NCBI GenBank assembly: GCA_029207755.1
Contig: JARCOQ010000002.1
Coordinates: forward strand, 91,983,087 to 92,047,086
DNA length: 64,000 nucleotides
Reading direction: 5' to 3'
From: Chamaea fasciata
Taxonomy: Eukaryota > Chordata > Aves > Passeriformes > Sylviidae
Positions 49,391 through 60,124 of this stretch are shown here, in pieces. Within the stretch, counting starts at the first letter, position 1, and the number at the start of each line of letters is the position of its first letter. The translations under genes and the position numbers were made by a program. Under the pieces are notes generated by a model. The model did no database searches. It was not told the origin of the DNA and saw only the letters and a list, made by a program, of their open reading frames with translations.

Positions 49391-51915
49391 GTTATCAATC
49401 TTGTTTTGTCTCTGAGCATTCCACAGTTTATTATTTATTAAGGTAATACCTGGCTGCTGGTACTTTGTTTACATGACTGGAAGAAAATTCTTGTTTCCCC
49501 AGGCAAATGTTCTACCTCTCACAGATGTCCTGTTAGCAAAAGTGGACCTGATCCCCTAAAGACAGGAGCTGAATCCTGTAGGATAACCTTCGTTATCTCA
49601 GCTCTCAGGATGAGCATGGCTGACATTTTGGTGCTACAAGGAGTCTTGCCTGAGACAAGAACTGCAGGAATAGGCCAAAGTTTGTCCAAAAAGTGAAGAG
49701 ACATATATTCTCCTATGGCATCTCTTTTGAGGCCTGAGGGCATTAAGCACTACATGAAAGTCAAAGTTCTGATTGATATTTTGCTGCTTGTACAATTAGA
49801 CATTAGCAGGGACAGGAATCTGGCACTCTGTTTCCCCTTCTACAGAAAACAGGAAAGAAATCTTTGATTTAATAAAACATTTCTCACTGACTACTGCCTT
49901 TCCTAGTTGAAAGAATCTCTTACACTCCATCCTAGAAGTACTTCTCCCTTTCTTTCTAAAATCTAAATTATGATGTTTTGACAGAGCTTCTATCTATTTC
50001 AGAAATCCACTGACTTCAAGTTGTTCCTGTCCTTCCTGGCATTCTCACATCATGACAATTAAGGAAGTCTTAATTTTTGTTTTCTTCCCTAATTTTGCTG
50101 TCAACACGCTGGAATAAGGGCAACAGATTTAGAAGGTATACTTGGTATTTTGACATATTAAATAGACCTGCTCTTTGAAGTTAAGGGGAACAGGTTTTTG
50201 AATCATTCAGTCTCTTGTAATTTCTTACAAATAGTATCTTCATGGTCTGCAGAATTTATTTGAACTCATATTCATTGTTTGGGCTATTTTTGTTTTGTTT
50301 TTGTCTGAAATGGAAGGTGTGCTTTTCATTTTGTTTATAATACTCCTGCTGTGAACTTACTACCAGCCAAGTACTAAAATTAACACAACACACAAAACAT
50401 GTATACAGAGCTCACTGCAGGGAGAATATTTGACTCCAAGTCTGTGCAGACATGGAGAGGAAAAAGGACTAAAATTTGCCAAGTTACTGTTGTGACATAA
50501 TGCTGTACACAGGTGTGCTCCCTAAATGCAGCCTGCCTTGGGGATAGGTTTGGTTGTCAGCACTTTAAGTGTATACTCTCTCTAAGCAATACCATATTTG
50601 GCTTGCATCAATGGCTACTGACAAATGTATTTAATCTTTATCACCTTGTGGTTGGGTTATAGATATACCTTGCTACCAAAATGATCTTCCTATTGTTCCC
50701 AAATAAATCCATGCCTGTATCTTGTGACTATTCCTGATTTTTATGCTATGATGTAATTAGTTTTAACCTTGAAGATGCACCTTGTACACAAAGAGTGTCT
50801 GCTCAGTTTTGCCGCTGAGGTCTGCCACTGCAGCAACAGGGAGCTACATGAATTCGCTGTGAAAAGGAGGGGTTAATACAATGGAATGAAACCTTTTATT
50901 AATTTAAGCTCCTATATCAGTTTCTGGGCCCTTTATACTGCCTAGGCTTTTGCTGCCTGCCAAGCGTATCTCTAATTGAAGTTTGAAACATCAGAAGAGA
51001 TGTCCGTAACCTCAGTAGCATTACTCTCTAGTGGTATGAGTGGAATGTTGGCTCTGCATGGGGAAACCAAGGCTCTCCTTGTGAACTCCTGCTGATAAAG
51101 CAGTGTAGGAAAGCCACACATACATCTCATAGTAAATTCGGTTTGGGTTTGTTTGGACTGGAAACTATCATGGCTCAGTGATCTTTCAGTTGTTTACCAA
51201 CAAAAATGCAAATAGGGGGATTTGTGGGCCAACGCTCAGCAGAAATGTTACAGCCTGATGCAAACAAGCTGCAGAAACTTTTCTTTGCATTCTCTTCTGT
51301 TGTCTAAAGGAAATAAATAATTTTTTTTTCACCAGGTGGTTTTCAAATCACCTTCATATTTAAATGTGATCAATAAAGCTTTGACTAAAACGTAAAATTC
51401 TTCATTTTAAAAGCAAGAAATGTAAGAAAATATATTCCATACTGGTGAAAAGTGCTGTGTAAATTAATTTTCTTTCTTTGGATGGTGGGTTACTATTTGC
51501 TTGTCATTGACTGCTTAATGGCTATATACATAAAATTTAAATTCCACTGAAATCACTGTGAGACTACCTTTACTTAATGATTAGGTATTTACAACATTTG
51601 TCTAAGAAATACATTAAATGTCTGCCTATTTTCTGCATGCATATATACATGAGGTTGTGAAATAAATGTTTCCTGGGGATAAACCTGGGGTGACAACAAT
51701 ATTTACAGATCATTAGGGTGCACAAATAAGTATGTCAGAAATCTATTACACAAACAATGAGCATGTGTTTCAGAATTTTTTTAAATTTAGTTTTCTTTTT
51801 AATGCTTGCAGTACATCTCTATCAGCAGGTGGTAAAATGCAAAATGGAAGAACTGGATTTTGTCCTGCTGAGATCTGCTGTGGTTCCAGAACTGCATATC
51901 TGCATTGCATCTTCA
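49391..51915. other. No gene recognised; possible conserved noncoding sequence near 51.2-51.3 kb
   Basis: Ordinary sequence. At 51.2-51.32 kb the words TTTACCAACAAAAATGCAAA and CTTTGCATTCTCTTCTGTTG have the look of conserved noncoding DNA, including octamer-like ATGCAAA(T) sites in both orientations. This is not tested. Confidence 0.35.
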
Positions 51916-51946
51916 GAACAGAACAGAACAGAACAGAACAGAACAG
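51916..51946. repeat. (GAACA)6 microsatellite at CR1 3' end
   Basis: Six perfect GAACA units. They abut the 3' end of the minus-strand CR1, where AGAACAGAATATTTCAATTG continues into the element. The repeat probably grew from the CR1 tail sequence, which contains AGAACAGAAT-like words. Confidence 0.95.
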
Positions 51947-53215
51947 CATATATGATAGACTAGAACAGAATATTTCAATTGTAAGGGACCTAAACCACCA
52001 TCCAATCCAACTGCCTAAAAAACTCAGGCCTGATCAAATATTAACCCCTGTTATTAAGGGCATTGTCCAAATGCCTCTTAGACACTGACAGGCGTGGGGC
52101 ATCAGCCACCTCTCTAGGAATCCTGTTCCATGGTTTGTCCACCCTCTTGGTAAAGAAATGCTTCCTAATACTTAGTCAGAACCTAGCCTGATGCAGTTTT
52201 GAGCCTTTCCCACACATCCTATCACTGGACCCCACGAAGAAGAGCTCAGCACCTCCCTCTCCACCTCCTCAGGAAGCTGTGGAGAGCAATGAGGTCACTT
52301 GTCATCTTAATTTTCTCCAAATGAAACTTGTCCAAAGTCCTCATCCACTCGACATTCTTTGACCAGCTTTGTTGTCCTCCACTGGACACATTAGAGGACC
52401 TTCACATCCTTTTTAAATTGTGGAGCTCAGAACTACACATACACTCCAGGTGAGGCTCCACCAGTGCTGAGATCAGTGGGATAATCACCTGTTTTGGAGT
52501 GACTGGTGATGCTGTGTTTGGTGCTCCCCAGAATGGGATTTGCCCACTTGGCTGCCTAAGCTCCCTGCTGACTCCTACTGAAACCATTGTCAACCAGCAC
52601 TGCCAGATCTCTCTCTGCAGGGCTGGTCTGCAGCCATTCTACAAATTCATACCTATGTGTGGCATTTCCAATCCTATGTGCAGAATATGGCATTTAGATT
52701 TGCTAAATTAAATCCTAGTTATTATTGTCCAATGATCCAGTCTATCTGGATCCCCTGTTAATCCTCTTGTCCCTCAGGGGAGTCAACAGCACCCCCCAGT
52801 ATGGTATCATCAGCAAACTAGCTAACAGTGCATTCAATCCTGAGTCCAGATTGTTGATAAATACATTCAACAGAACTGGCTGTCACTGCTAGTGACCGGT
52901 CACCAGCAGTGTGATGTGGCTCCATCCCCTGCAACACCTTGAGCCCTGCTCTTCAGCCAGTTCCTCATGCTGCACACCATGAACCTTCTCAGCCCATAGC
53001 TGGACAACTTGTACAGAAAGATGATGTGAAGGACGGTACCAAAGGCCTTACGAGAATCAAGATAAACTACATTCACCACCTTCCATTCACCCACTAGATG
53101 AGTGCACTTATGAGAGACGGATATCAAATTAGTTAAACAGGACTTTCCCTTTGTGAACCCACATTGGCTTGTGCCTGATAATTATATTATTACTTAAATG
53201 CCTTTCAGCAGTACC
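51947..53215 (-). mobile_element. CR1 LINE, CR1-Y-like, ORF2 reverse transcriptase to 3' end
   Basis: The longest retroelement here, on the minus strand with its 3' end at about 51947. Plus-strand words in order include GGGCATTGTCCAAATGCCTC, GTAAAGAAATGCTTCCTAAT, GACCTTCACATCCTTTTTAA, GGTATCATCAGCAAACTAGC and GATAAATACATTCAACAGAA, all matching antisense CR1-Y-type sequence. On the minus strand the frame at 53127-52900 includes VVYLDSRKAFGTV, a decayed form of reverse transcriptase motif A (YLDFSKAFDTV) in which the catalytic aspartate after AF is replaced by Gly. The frame near 52450 contains VEPHLECMCSSELHNLKRM, the C-terminal region. Frameshifts and stops throughout show it is inactive. The 5' end fades near 53215. 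Confidence 0.92.
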
Positions 53216-53520
53216 CAGAAGGACAGTGAGGTTTGTGGCCCATGGCACATACAGTGCATGCATAGCAGGTGATTGCTGGAGGACCTTGAGCTCACGCTTC
53301 ATGTGAGATGCCCGGAGTGGTGGACCTCTGTGTTCCTTCAACCTTTATTACTCTGGAAGGAAACAGCTCTGAACACCACTGATGTCCTTTGTTGTAAATC
53401 TCTAAGACAGAAGCACAGACGGCATTTTTGTGTTCCTCATTCATTCCATTACCAGCCTTACAAGGATGTCTGTATATGTGATGTAGTCCACAAATTCCCC
53501 AAGTCATATCAACGATGATA
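53216..53520. other. Possible unidentified repeat next to CR1
   Basis: Continuous with the CR1 end but not aligning to CR1 by eye. It contains CTCTGTGTTCCTTCAACC and GGAAACAGCTCTGAACACCA and has a repeat-like feel. It could be more 5' CR1 sequence or the element into which the CR1 inserted. I cannot name it. Confidence 0.3.
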
Positions 53521-53533
53521 TTGTAATATATAA

Positions 53534-53565
53534 TATTATACCACTTATAAATAAATGGTATAATA
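53534..53565. repeat. 10-bp perfect inverted repeat, AT-rich
   Basis: TATTATACCA and TGGTATAATA are exact reverse complements separated by 12 bases, within an AT-rich patch. Confidence 0.9.
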
Positions 53566-55499
53566 CAAAAGCAACATATACACACCTAAGTAGGTACATA
53601 GTAATAGATTTGCCTTTTCCAGATCTTCTCAATTTAGTACAGAGAAGGCCTTGCTTCTAAAGTTGTATTTTTACTACAGTGCAAGGTCTTTCCACTCTGT
53701 CCAGAGGAACTGGGTGCTGCCAGGTGGTAAGTACCACTGGAAAGCAGCCCATAGACTTCTTTCAATTAATGACATGAAAATATGGTTTTTTTGCAAACTG
53801 TGTGGTTTATTGTGCTTCAGATATTTTCCCAAAATACTGTATAATATATTATGATAACTAGATAGCAAAAAAATTTATGAGTTCAAAAGATATATGGAGC
53901 TGTTTGTTGGAGCTTCAGAAAAAGGCTGTGTGATACAAATGTCAATACTCAATAATTTATGACATTGTAAGGTGATTTTGTTTCAGAGTTCAAATGCTGT
54001 TATTGTCTGCAAAAAGTCTTTCAAGATCATGTGTTCAGAAGTCTCTTAAACAGCTGCATATTTCAAGGGGGAGAGGGAGTATCAATGTTCAGAAAAGATA
54101 AAAGAAGTTTTTTTAATTATTATTATTATACCTTGGGTCAATACAAAGTACATAAGGCAATTAAGACAAAATATCTGCAAGGTTTAGGTATAATAAAAGT
54201 AGAGACAAAGATTTAGCTAGTCTAACATGGGTGGAAAGAAATCTATAGACAAGGGAAAATCTGTAATGTAGTAATTGAGTTACTATGGAATGATTCATGT
54301 CTCAATTGTGTATGAAGTACAGATAGGAGATATTCCAGAGCACAGCACACAATGTACCCTGCACTGTAAAATAGCAAAAGTCTTTAGGCCTGAAAAAGCT
54401 TATGAAATAAGCACAAATACTTTAAATGCTGCTACGAATGGGGAAGCATAACCATTCTGGGTTTAAGCTTGCTGTAATAGTAGCTCCCATGCTCAGTGGA
54501 AACTGATGCCTCTCATGTGATGAGGGGTAATCTTGAAGATGCTGACACATGCCAGGTGACGAGATGCAGAATGTAAAGTGTCCCCTATCAGCTCCTCTGC
54601 CTCATGTGACATTGGTACCCTTTAACTGAATCTCAGTGATATATTTTGTTTTGGATTTTTGCAAATGTTTGCATTTTTCCCTTCTAAAATCTACCTCATA
54701 ATGACCAAATTAAGTAATTAGCTTTTCTACCAAATGTGAAGAGAAATTTTGATATCACAGAGTGGAAATGCTTATCACAATTCACTTTATCTCTTAATAA
54801 TTCTCATCGGTTTTCAGCAAAGAAGGGAGAAGAGAGATAAAGCTTTCCCTGATGGTCTCATCTAGTGGATAGCTAAGACATTTTTAAAAGAATAATTTAG
54901 TGAAGTGCTATTTAAAATTATTAAGAATTTAAGTAATAGTGTTAAAATTGCTGCTCAGCTCCAAATACAGCAAATAAAATTCCTGGTATGTCAGATACAA
55001 ATTTGGAGGTGGTTTGAAGATGAGTTTTGGAAAGCCATGTCCAGTCTTCCTTGTAGAGATAGACTTGATTACATGAACCATTATTCAAGACTAGGACCTT
55101 GAGCCATCACTGCAGTTTTATTTCTGGACATTGAAAGTAGTCCAATAACTTCTCTGTAAAATAAAATACTTTTAAATTATAATCAACAGTAGGTTAAAAT
55201 TATGCCATTCACAGACTGTGTAAGGAAAGACTGAGACAAGTTGTCTGCCTCTGGTCCCAAGTAACATTTAAACTGCTTGACTCAAACCTTCATAATAAAA
55301 AGGCATAGGGCAGTCTGCAAATAAGTGTCAAAACAGACAGATCTGATCCTAAAAGTCTGGGATCATTTCTCTCAGACTCTACCTAGTTTTTTTATTTCTC
55401 CTGACTGTAGTTTGAGAGGAAAAAAATCTAAGTGCTTACCCACATATTTCAGGTCATTTTAGCTTTATCTCTCCTCCTTCTCCAATGAAGTTACTTACT
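53566..55499. other. No recognised feature
   Basis: Ordinary AT-rich DNA with short overlapping frames only. Confidence 0.5.
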
Positions 55500-55521
55500 C
55501 AGTAAGTAAGTAAGTAAGTAA
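55500..55521. repeat. (GTAA)n microsatellite
   Basis: About five AGTA/GTAA units in a row ending AAGGCC. A tetranucleotide repeat. Confidence 0.9.
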
Positions 55522-56285
55522 GGCCCTCTTGAAGTGACCTCATGTCTGAAACATACACATTTTGAAATACATTTTTTTCTCAAGAGTTCTGCCTTTCATT
55601 GTCATTACTCTGTGTCACAGTTCTTCAGACATGAAACTTGTCTTGTTTCTGCCAGTTACCAAACTTCTATAGGATTAACTGAGGAGGAACCAGCCTTTGG
55701 TGATATACATGGGCACCATCTCCTCCTAGGTGTATTTGAAAAAGCAGTGGAAAACCAGGTGCTTTTCTATTAGCCCTCTGTCTACCTGAATTTCTAGTTT
55801 TGTGGATCTGGCACAAAATGGCAATTCATTGTGGTGGGGAAGTGAGCACAGTGTTTTGGCTTCTGAGGCTTTCTTTGTGCTCTGCAGTAACCATATTCCT
55901 GCTGCCAGGGGACCATGGCCAAAGTGCTGCTTTTCTGAAAGAAAACTGACAAGCTCCTGCTTGAAGCCTGGAAAAATACTCTCCATTGGTAAGTCCTCAA
56001 GTGCAACAAAACATGTAAAAAAAATTCCTTTCCCAGAGTTCCAGGTCTCTGATTCTTGACAATCTGTGACTTTGTTTTCTCTACCCTTGATCACTCTGGG
56101 TAGGTTCTGAACATGCAGATTGTTGTAAGTGGGAATGGATGAGATGAGCAGGAATCTGTATGTAGATCCTTAGCAGAAAAATGAATTCACTGAAGTGTTG
56201 TCTGCATCTGTGTACTTAAAGAATTAAGTCTTTAGCAAATAAGGATTAATATGAAGTCTTTGAACTCTAGAAAGTCTTCCTATTT
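55522..56285. other. No recognised feature
   Basis: Overlapping frames on both strands (122 codons minus at 55726-56094, 85 plus) have no recognisable content. Confidence 0.5.
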
Positions 56286-56290
56286 ACACT
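56286..56290. repeat. Target-site duplication, left copy (ACACT)
   Basis: ACACT immediately before the LTR is repeated exactly at 56837-56841 immediately after it. Five bases is a length used by several retroviral integrases, including ERVL-type elements. Confidence 0.9.
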
Positions 56291-56341
56291 TGTAGTGGTT
56301 TGAAAGCAAAACAAATGAGAGGCTCCAAGTCAGAGATACAA

Positions 56342-56347
56342 TTTAAT
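56342..56347 (-). promoter_or_regulatory. LTR poly(A) signal ATTAAA
   Basis: TTTAAT on the plus strand reads ATTAAA on the minus strand, 51 bases before the LTR 3' end. It is a common variant of the AATAAA signal and marks the end of the R region. Confidence 0.6.
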
Positions 56348-56559
56348 AGGAAGAAAGGGAAAAAAAAAAAAGTAAAATAAAATAGATGCAATAATACAAA
56401 AGACCACTGACAGAGTCAGAATACAACCTGAGCAGAGTGATGGAAGCAGTCCAGATGAGGTGGTCTTCTTGAAGCAGTGATCCTGTAGAAAGGTCTGGTA
56501 GCTCTGTTCCTCTGGGAATCCAGTGGGTAAGGGCCCCCTGTACTGTCCCAAACCCCAGA

Positions 56560-56567
56560 TTATATCC
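56560..56567 (-). promoter_or_regulatory. LTR TATA-like box
   Basis: GGATATAA on the minus strand lies about 215 bases upstream of the LTR poly(A) signal, in the usual U3 position. It would drive leftward transcription if still active. Confidence 0.5.
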
Positions 56568-56836
56568 AGGTGGGAATGCTTGGTTCCTCCCCCTGGGTGG
56601 ACCATCTCACAATGGGATGATGGGTCATGCAGGGGGTCCTTGATGGCCCATTAAACAGAGATAGCTCCCGGAGGGAGTTATCTATGAGTCATGGGCAAGG
56701 CATTTGATTGGCCATTAACAGAAGATAATGGCCCAGAGGGAGGGGGTCTGGGAAAATACTGCCCCACCTGGACTCAACAGTTCATGAAGATGGTGATAAA
56801 ATACTTTGTGCACATCCTATACTACAACCCAGGACA

Positions 56837-56841
56837 ACACT
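56837..56841. repeat. Target-site duplication, right copy (ACACT)
   Basis: Exact second copy of the ACACT found at 56286-56290. Confidence 0.9.
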
Positions 56842-57452
56842 ACACAGGAAATTTGCCCTTGAGCATCTTGTTTGTTTTGTTCTCCTGGATTCTTACAGTA
56901 TCTTGCAATTTGATTTTAACAAAATTTAGCAATACACAGTAATCTGACTATAAAAATTGTCAACATAACTTTTAGCAAAACAAGCCCTAATTTATGAGAT
57001 ACGGAGGACACTTAATACTTACTGAAGCTGATAAGAGCAAGAAAAATAGCATTTCATAAAGTGTTCTGAGGTTTTTGTAACCAAAATGATCCATTTTATT
57101 TTATTCTATACTTACCAAAAGCTGTCTTACATAATTGCCTACTTGGCTTCATGACTCACACTAGAGAAACTGAGAGCACTATTCTTAATGACTAATAAAA
57201 CTGTGTTGAACTTTTCACTCATAATGGAATGGGGTTTATGGTGCTCCCCATTCAGTATGCTGGAGTTCCTAAAAGTAACTTTTAAACTGAATCTAAACCA
57301 GTAGTATTACCTAGCAGCTAAATTTTGAAGTAAAATATATGTACTTGGACAGTATTGCCAATTTTTTTTAGCTATAGATTTAGAAACACAGGATAACCTT
57401 TGTACAAATCTTATTAGCTATGAAGATGCAGGAAAACTGGCTTAAATCCACA
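56842..57452. other. No recognised feature
   Basis: AT-rich flank of the solo LTR. Nothing further is visible. Confidence 0.5.
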
Positions 57453-57510
57453 GCTTCTAGGTAACAAATAGTTCTCATTTTGCTTCTAGGTAACAAATGG
57501 TTCTCACTTT
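57453..57510. repeat. 29-bp tandem duplication
   Basis: Two adjacent copies of a unit starting GCTTCTAGGTAACAAAT, at 57453-57481 and 57482-57510, differing at only two positions (ATAGTTCTCATTTT against ATGGTTCTCACTTT). Confidence 0.95.
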
Positions 57511-57833
57511 TTTTTTTTCCATATAAGGGAATATAATTTTTGCCATCTGTTTCAACGATTAATTTTTTTCCAGTAACTTCAGCTGTTGTCTGCAGTGACT
57601 TCAGTTGCAGCTTTAAAAACTCCCTGAACAGACTGGCCAGTCACCTATTGTAGGTTTAACTTTGTTTTATTTATGGAACTCACCACTTTTCTGCAGTGTT
57701 TTTTAATGGCTACAAGAAGAAACTGAGATATGTGCATCAGAAAAGGCAATTAGAGCACAATTTCTTGCTTAGGACAGACCAGAATCCATAAAGAATAATC
57801 TTTGTACTTGGGTGGCATACTTTTCCTTCAGGA
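57511..57833. other. No recognised feature
   Basis: Ordinary sequence between the tandem duplication and a T run. Confidence 0.5.
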
Positions 57834-57855
57834 TTTTTTTTTTTTTTTTTTTTTT
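57834..57855. repeat. 22-base T homopolymer
   Basis: An uninterrupted T run with no retrocopy-like flank. Confidence 0.9.
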
Positions 57856-59823
57856 GGTAGCTAATGAATTTTGGTGTGTTAGTCTTTGACAGTTTATTCT
57901 GAGCTCTTATTTAAAGGTCTGAATTTTTAAGAAGAACATGGTTTTTTCCATTATTTTGATTTGCCTGATGTGAATATCTGAAAAGGTACACAAGATGTGT
58001 TTTCATGGCATTAATTGCTCAGTGAAAAAACTGTCCTCAGATACTCTTTTCCCTTTTTTATCCTGCTGCCCAATACTGTGGCATGAGGGTGAAAAAAAAA
58101 TCCTCAGCACTGCTGAAAAACTGTTTGTGGCACCACACTGTGAGGTTGAACATGAAACTAAAAATCTTGCAGATAAATTGTTTGTAGTATGAAACCATGG
58201 CCCAGAAATCCCTTGTCACTCTGCACACTGTAGGTCTCCCTGTTCCAGGATTTCGAAAATCATCCTGCTCTGTTTATTCCACTTCTATGAGTCAGTTAAA
58301 TCATAATCTTTGAACTCCTCACACAGCACCCTTACAGAGCTGTTCACTGGATCTTCTTTTCCATTAAGACAGCACTGTTCAGATCTAATAAAAATGTGGA
58401 GGCATTTCAGGCAGGCAAATATTGTCATTCCCTTCTGTCACTGTTCTTTGAGGCTGAGCGTGTAGATTCATTCCTCCAAAAGGATACAGGCTGTATCTGA
58501 TCAGAATCTGGCAATTAATTACTTCTATGCAAAAAAACCTGCAGTGTGATTGTGATTTTTGTATTGTAAATTGTGGTTTTGTTATGTTTCTGTCTGATAG
58601 CTGTGGGTGAAACTCGAATGAGAAAAGTGATGACTTTTCCTAACAGGGTAAAGACATTCATGACCAGAAGCAGGACTTGGACAGTCACATTTCTCCACCT
58701 CAATACAGGAGGAAAAAATTGCATACTGTGGCATCCTGTGCTAGAAAAAAACCTGTTACGTCTGTAGTTCTCCTGGTAAATTCAAACTTGATTAAATATT
58801 TCTGGAGAGTCATTCACTGTCAAATGCTTCCAATGGGAGCCCAAATACATGAAGAATGCCATAGCACTTTTGTCAAAAGATAATACATGGGGTACTAATT
58901 GGTCTATGGCAGTGACAATCATAACCTTGACAAAAAATAACCTTTCTTTAAGCAGGATTAACTAAGAGCATATGAATATGTCTGCCCATAAACATTATCC
59001 ACTATCAGCAGTGCTCACAGGCACACATTTAGAGAAATCATAAATCTTGACTTCTTTTTCTCCATTCAACATGACTGATATTTTAATTTAGATTGTACTT
59101 AGTTCTATGCTAGTACAGAACATGCTAGACTGCAAACCACAACTACTTGTGGGTCTATGGCTAGTCAAATAATAATTACTTGGAAAGTAGGAAATGTTGA
59201 TTTTCTGGTCCTGATTTTCTTCTCATGAGGACATAAGAACTTATCTTTTTCTATTTGAGACACTTTGATTCTTTTCATAATTCCAAGAATATTTTGATAA
59301 TGAAAGTCAAATATTGCACTGTATCATTGTTACAAGTTAGAAAGTTTCTTAGGTTTTTATTTCTGTGGATTATTAGGGTGGCTGGGATAAGATTAGTCTT
59401 TAGGAGAAAGCTGACATAAATCCATGAAATAATATTTTAAGATATGACAAAATCATTATTCAAGCTGATGAAGTATTAGCAATTGTTTTAGCAGTTCTTT
59501 GATCGACCTATGAAAAATAATGTAGTATGTTTAATTACAATTTTATGTACTGTTGATACTTGTGCTATAAATAAGGAATTTCCTGTAGGTCACTCAACTG
59601 TTTGGTTGGAAAATCTTTTACTTAACATACTGATGTCATTAAATTATTATTCCAGGTCACTGGGTAATCATTGGGTAATTTTTAAAAGAAGGAATCATCC
59701 TTTCATGGAATCAGCTTCTAATTTAGCCCCTGAATTCCTTAAGATCCATTCCAGATCTATTTTAAGCAAAATACACAGGGCTGCGAGTGTGTTTGTGTTG
59801 TTTACACTTCTCTGTGTGAAATT
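57856..59823. other. No recognised feature
   Basis: Ordinary AT-rich DNA. The 108-codon plus-strand frame at 59510-59836 runs into the start of the next CR1 and has no motif. Confidence 0.5.
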
Positions 59824-60124
59824 CATGGAATCATAGAATAGATTGTGTTGGAAGGGACTTAAAAAATCATCTAATTCCAACAACCCTACCGTGGGCAGGG
59901 ATGTCACCCCCTGGACCAGGTTACTCAGAGCACAATCCAGCCTGGCCTTGAACATTGGCAGGGATGGTGGTCTGCAGCTTCTCTGGGCAGCCTGTTCCAG
60001 AGACTCACCACACTCACAGTAAAGAAGTTGTTCTTAACATCTAATCTAATTCTACTCTGCTTCAGTTTAAAGCCACTGTCCTTTGTCTTATGCCCTTGTA
60101 GAAAGCCTCGCTCCAACTTTCAGT
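59824..60124 (-). mobile_element. CR1 LINE 3' end, ORF2 C-terminus plus 3' UTR
   Basis: A minus-strand CR1 with its 3' end at about 59824, marked by GGAATCATAGAATAGATTGT, the reverse-complement form of the CR1 terminal octamer region, then GTTGGAAGGGACTTAAAAAA. On the minus strand, one frame holds IRLDVKNNFFTV and SLWNRLPREA, and another holds FKARLDCALSNL. These are consecutive pieces of the CR1 ORF2 C-terminus (RLDIRKNFFTVRV ... HWNRLPREVV ... FKARLDVALSNL), separated by a frameshift. The good preservation suggests a relatively recent copy. It is truncated at the 5' end near 60124. Confidence 0.94.

Larger units (their letters stand above)
56291..56836 (-). mobile_element. Solo LTR, passerine ERV (ERVL-like)
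   Basis: A 546-bp LTR in minus orientation. On the minus strand it starts TGTCCTGGGTTGTAG and ends CAAACCACTACA, giving the TG...CA termini required for integration. A TATA-like GGATATAATC lies at about 56567-56560, and ATTAAA lies at 56347-56342, about 50 bases before the 3' end, so U3, R and U5 are in the expected order. ACACT duplicates flank it exactly. No primer-binding site, polypurine tract or gag-pol-env remains adjoin it, so it is a solo LTR left by recombination between the two LTRs. The perfect duplication suggests it is fairly young. The ERVL assignment is from the 5-bp duplication and remembered resemblance. The 91-codon frame inside is incidental. Confidence 0.9.

Noticed and set aside
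56330..56605. 91-codon minus-strand frame
   Set aside because: It lies wholly inside the solo LTR and is incidental.
56291..56836. Complete endogenous retrovirus
   Set aside because: Only one LTR is present, with no primer-binding site, polypurine tract or gag/pol/env remains next to it.
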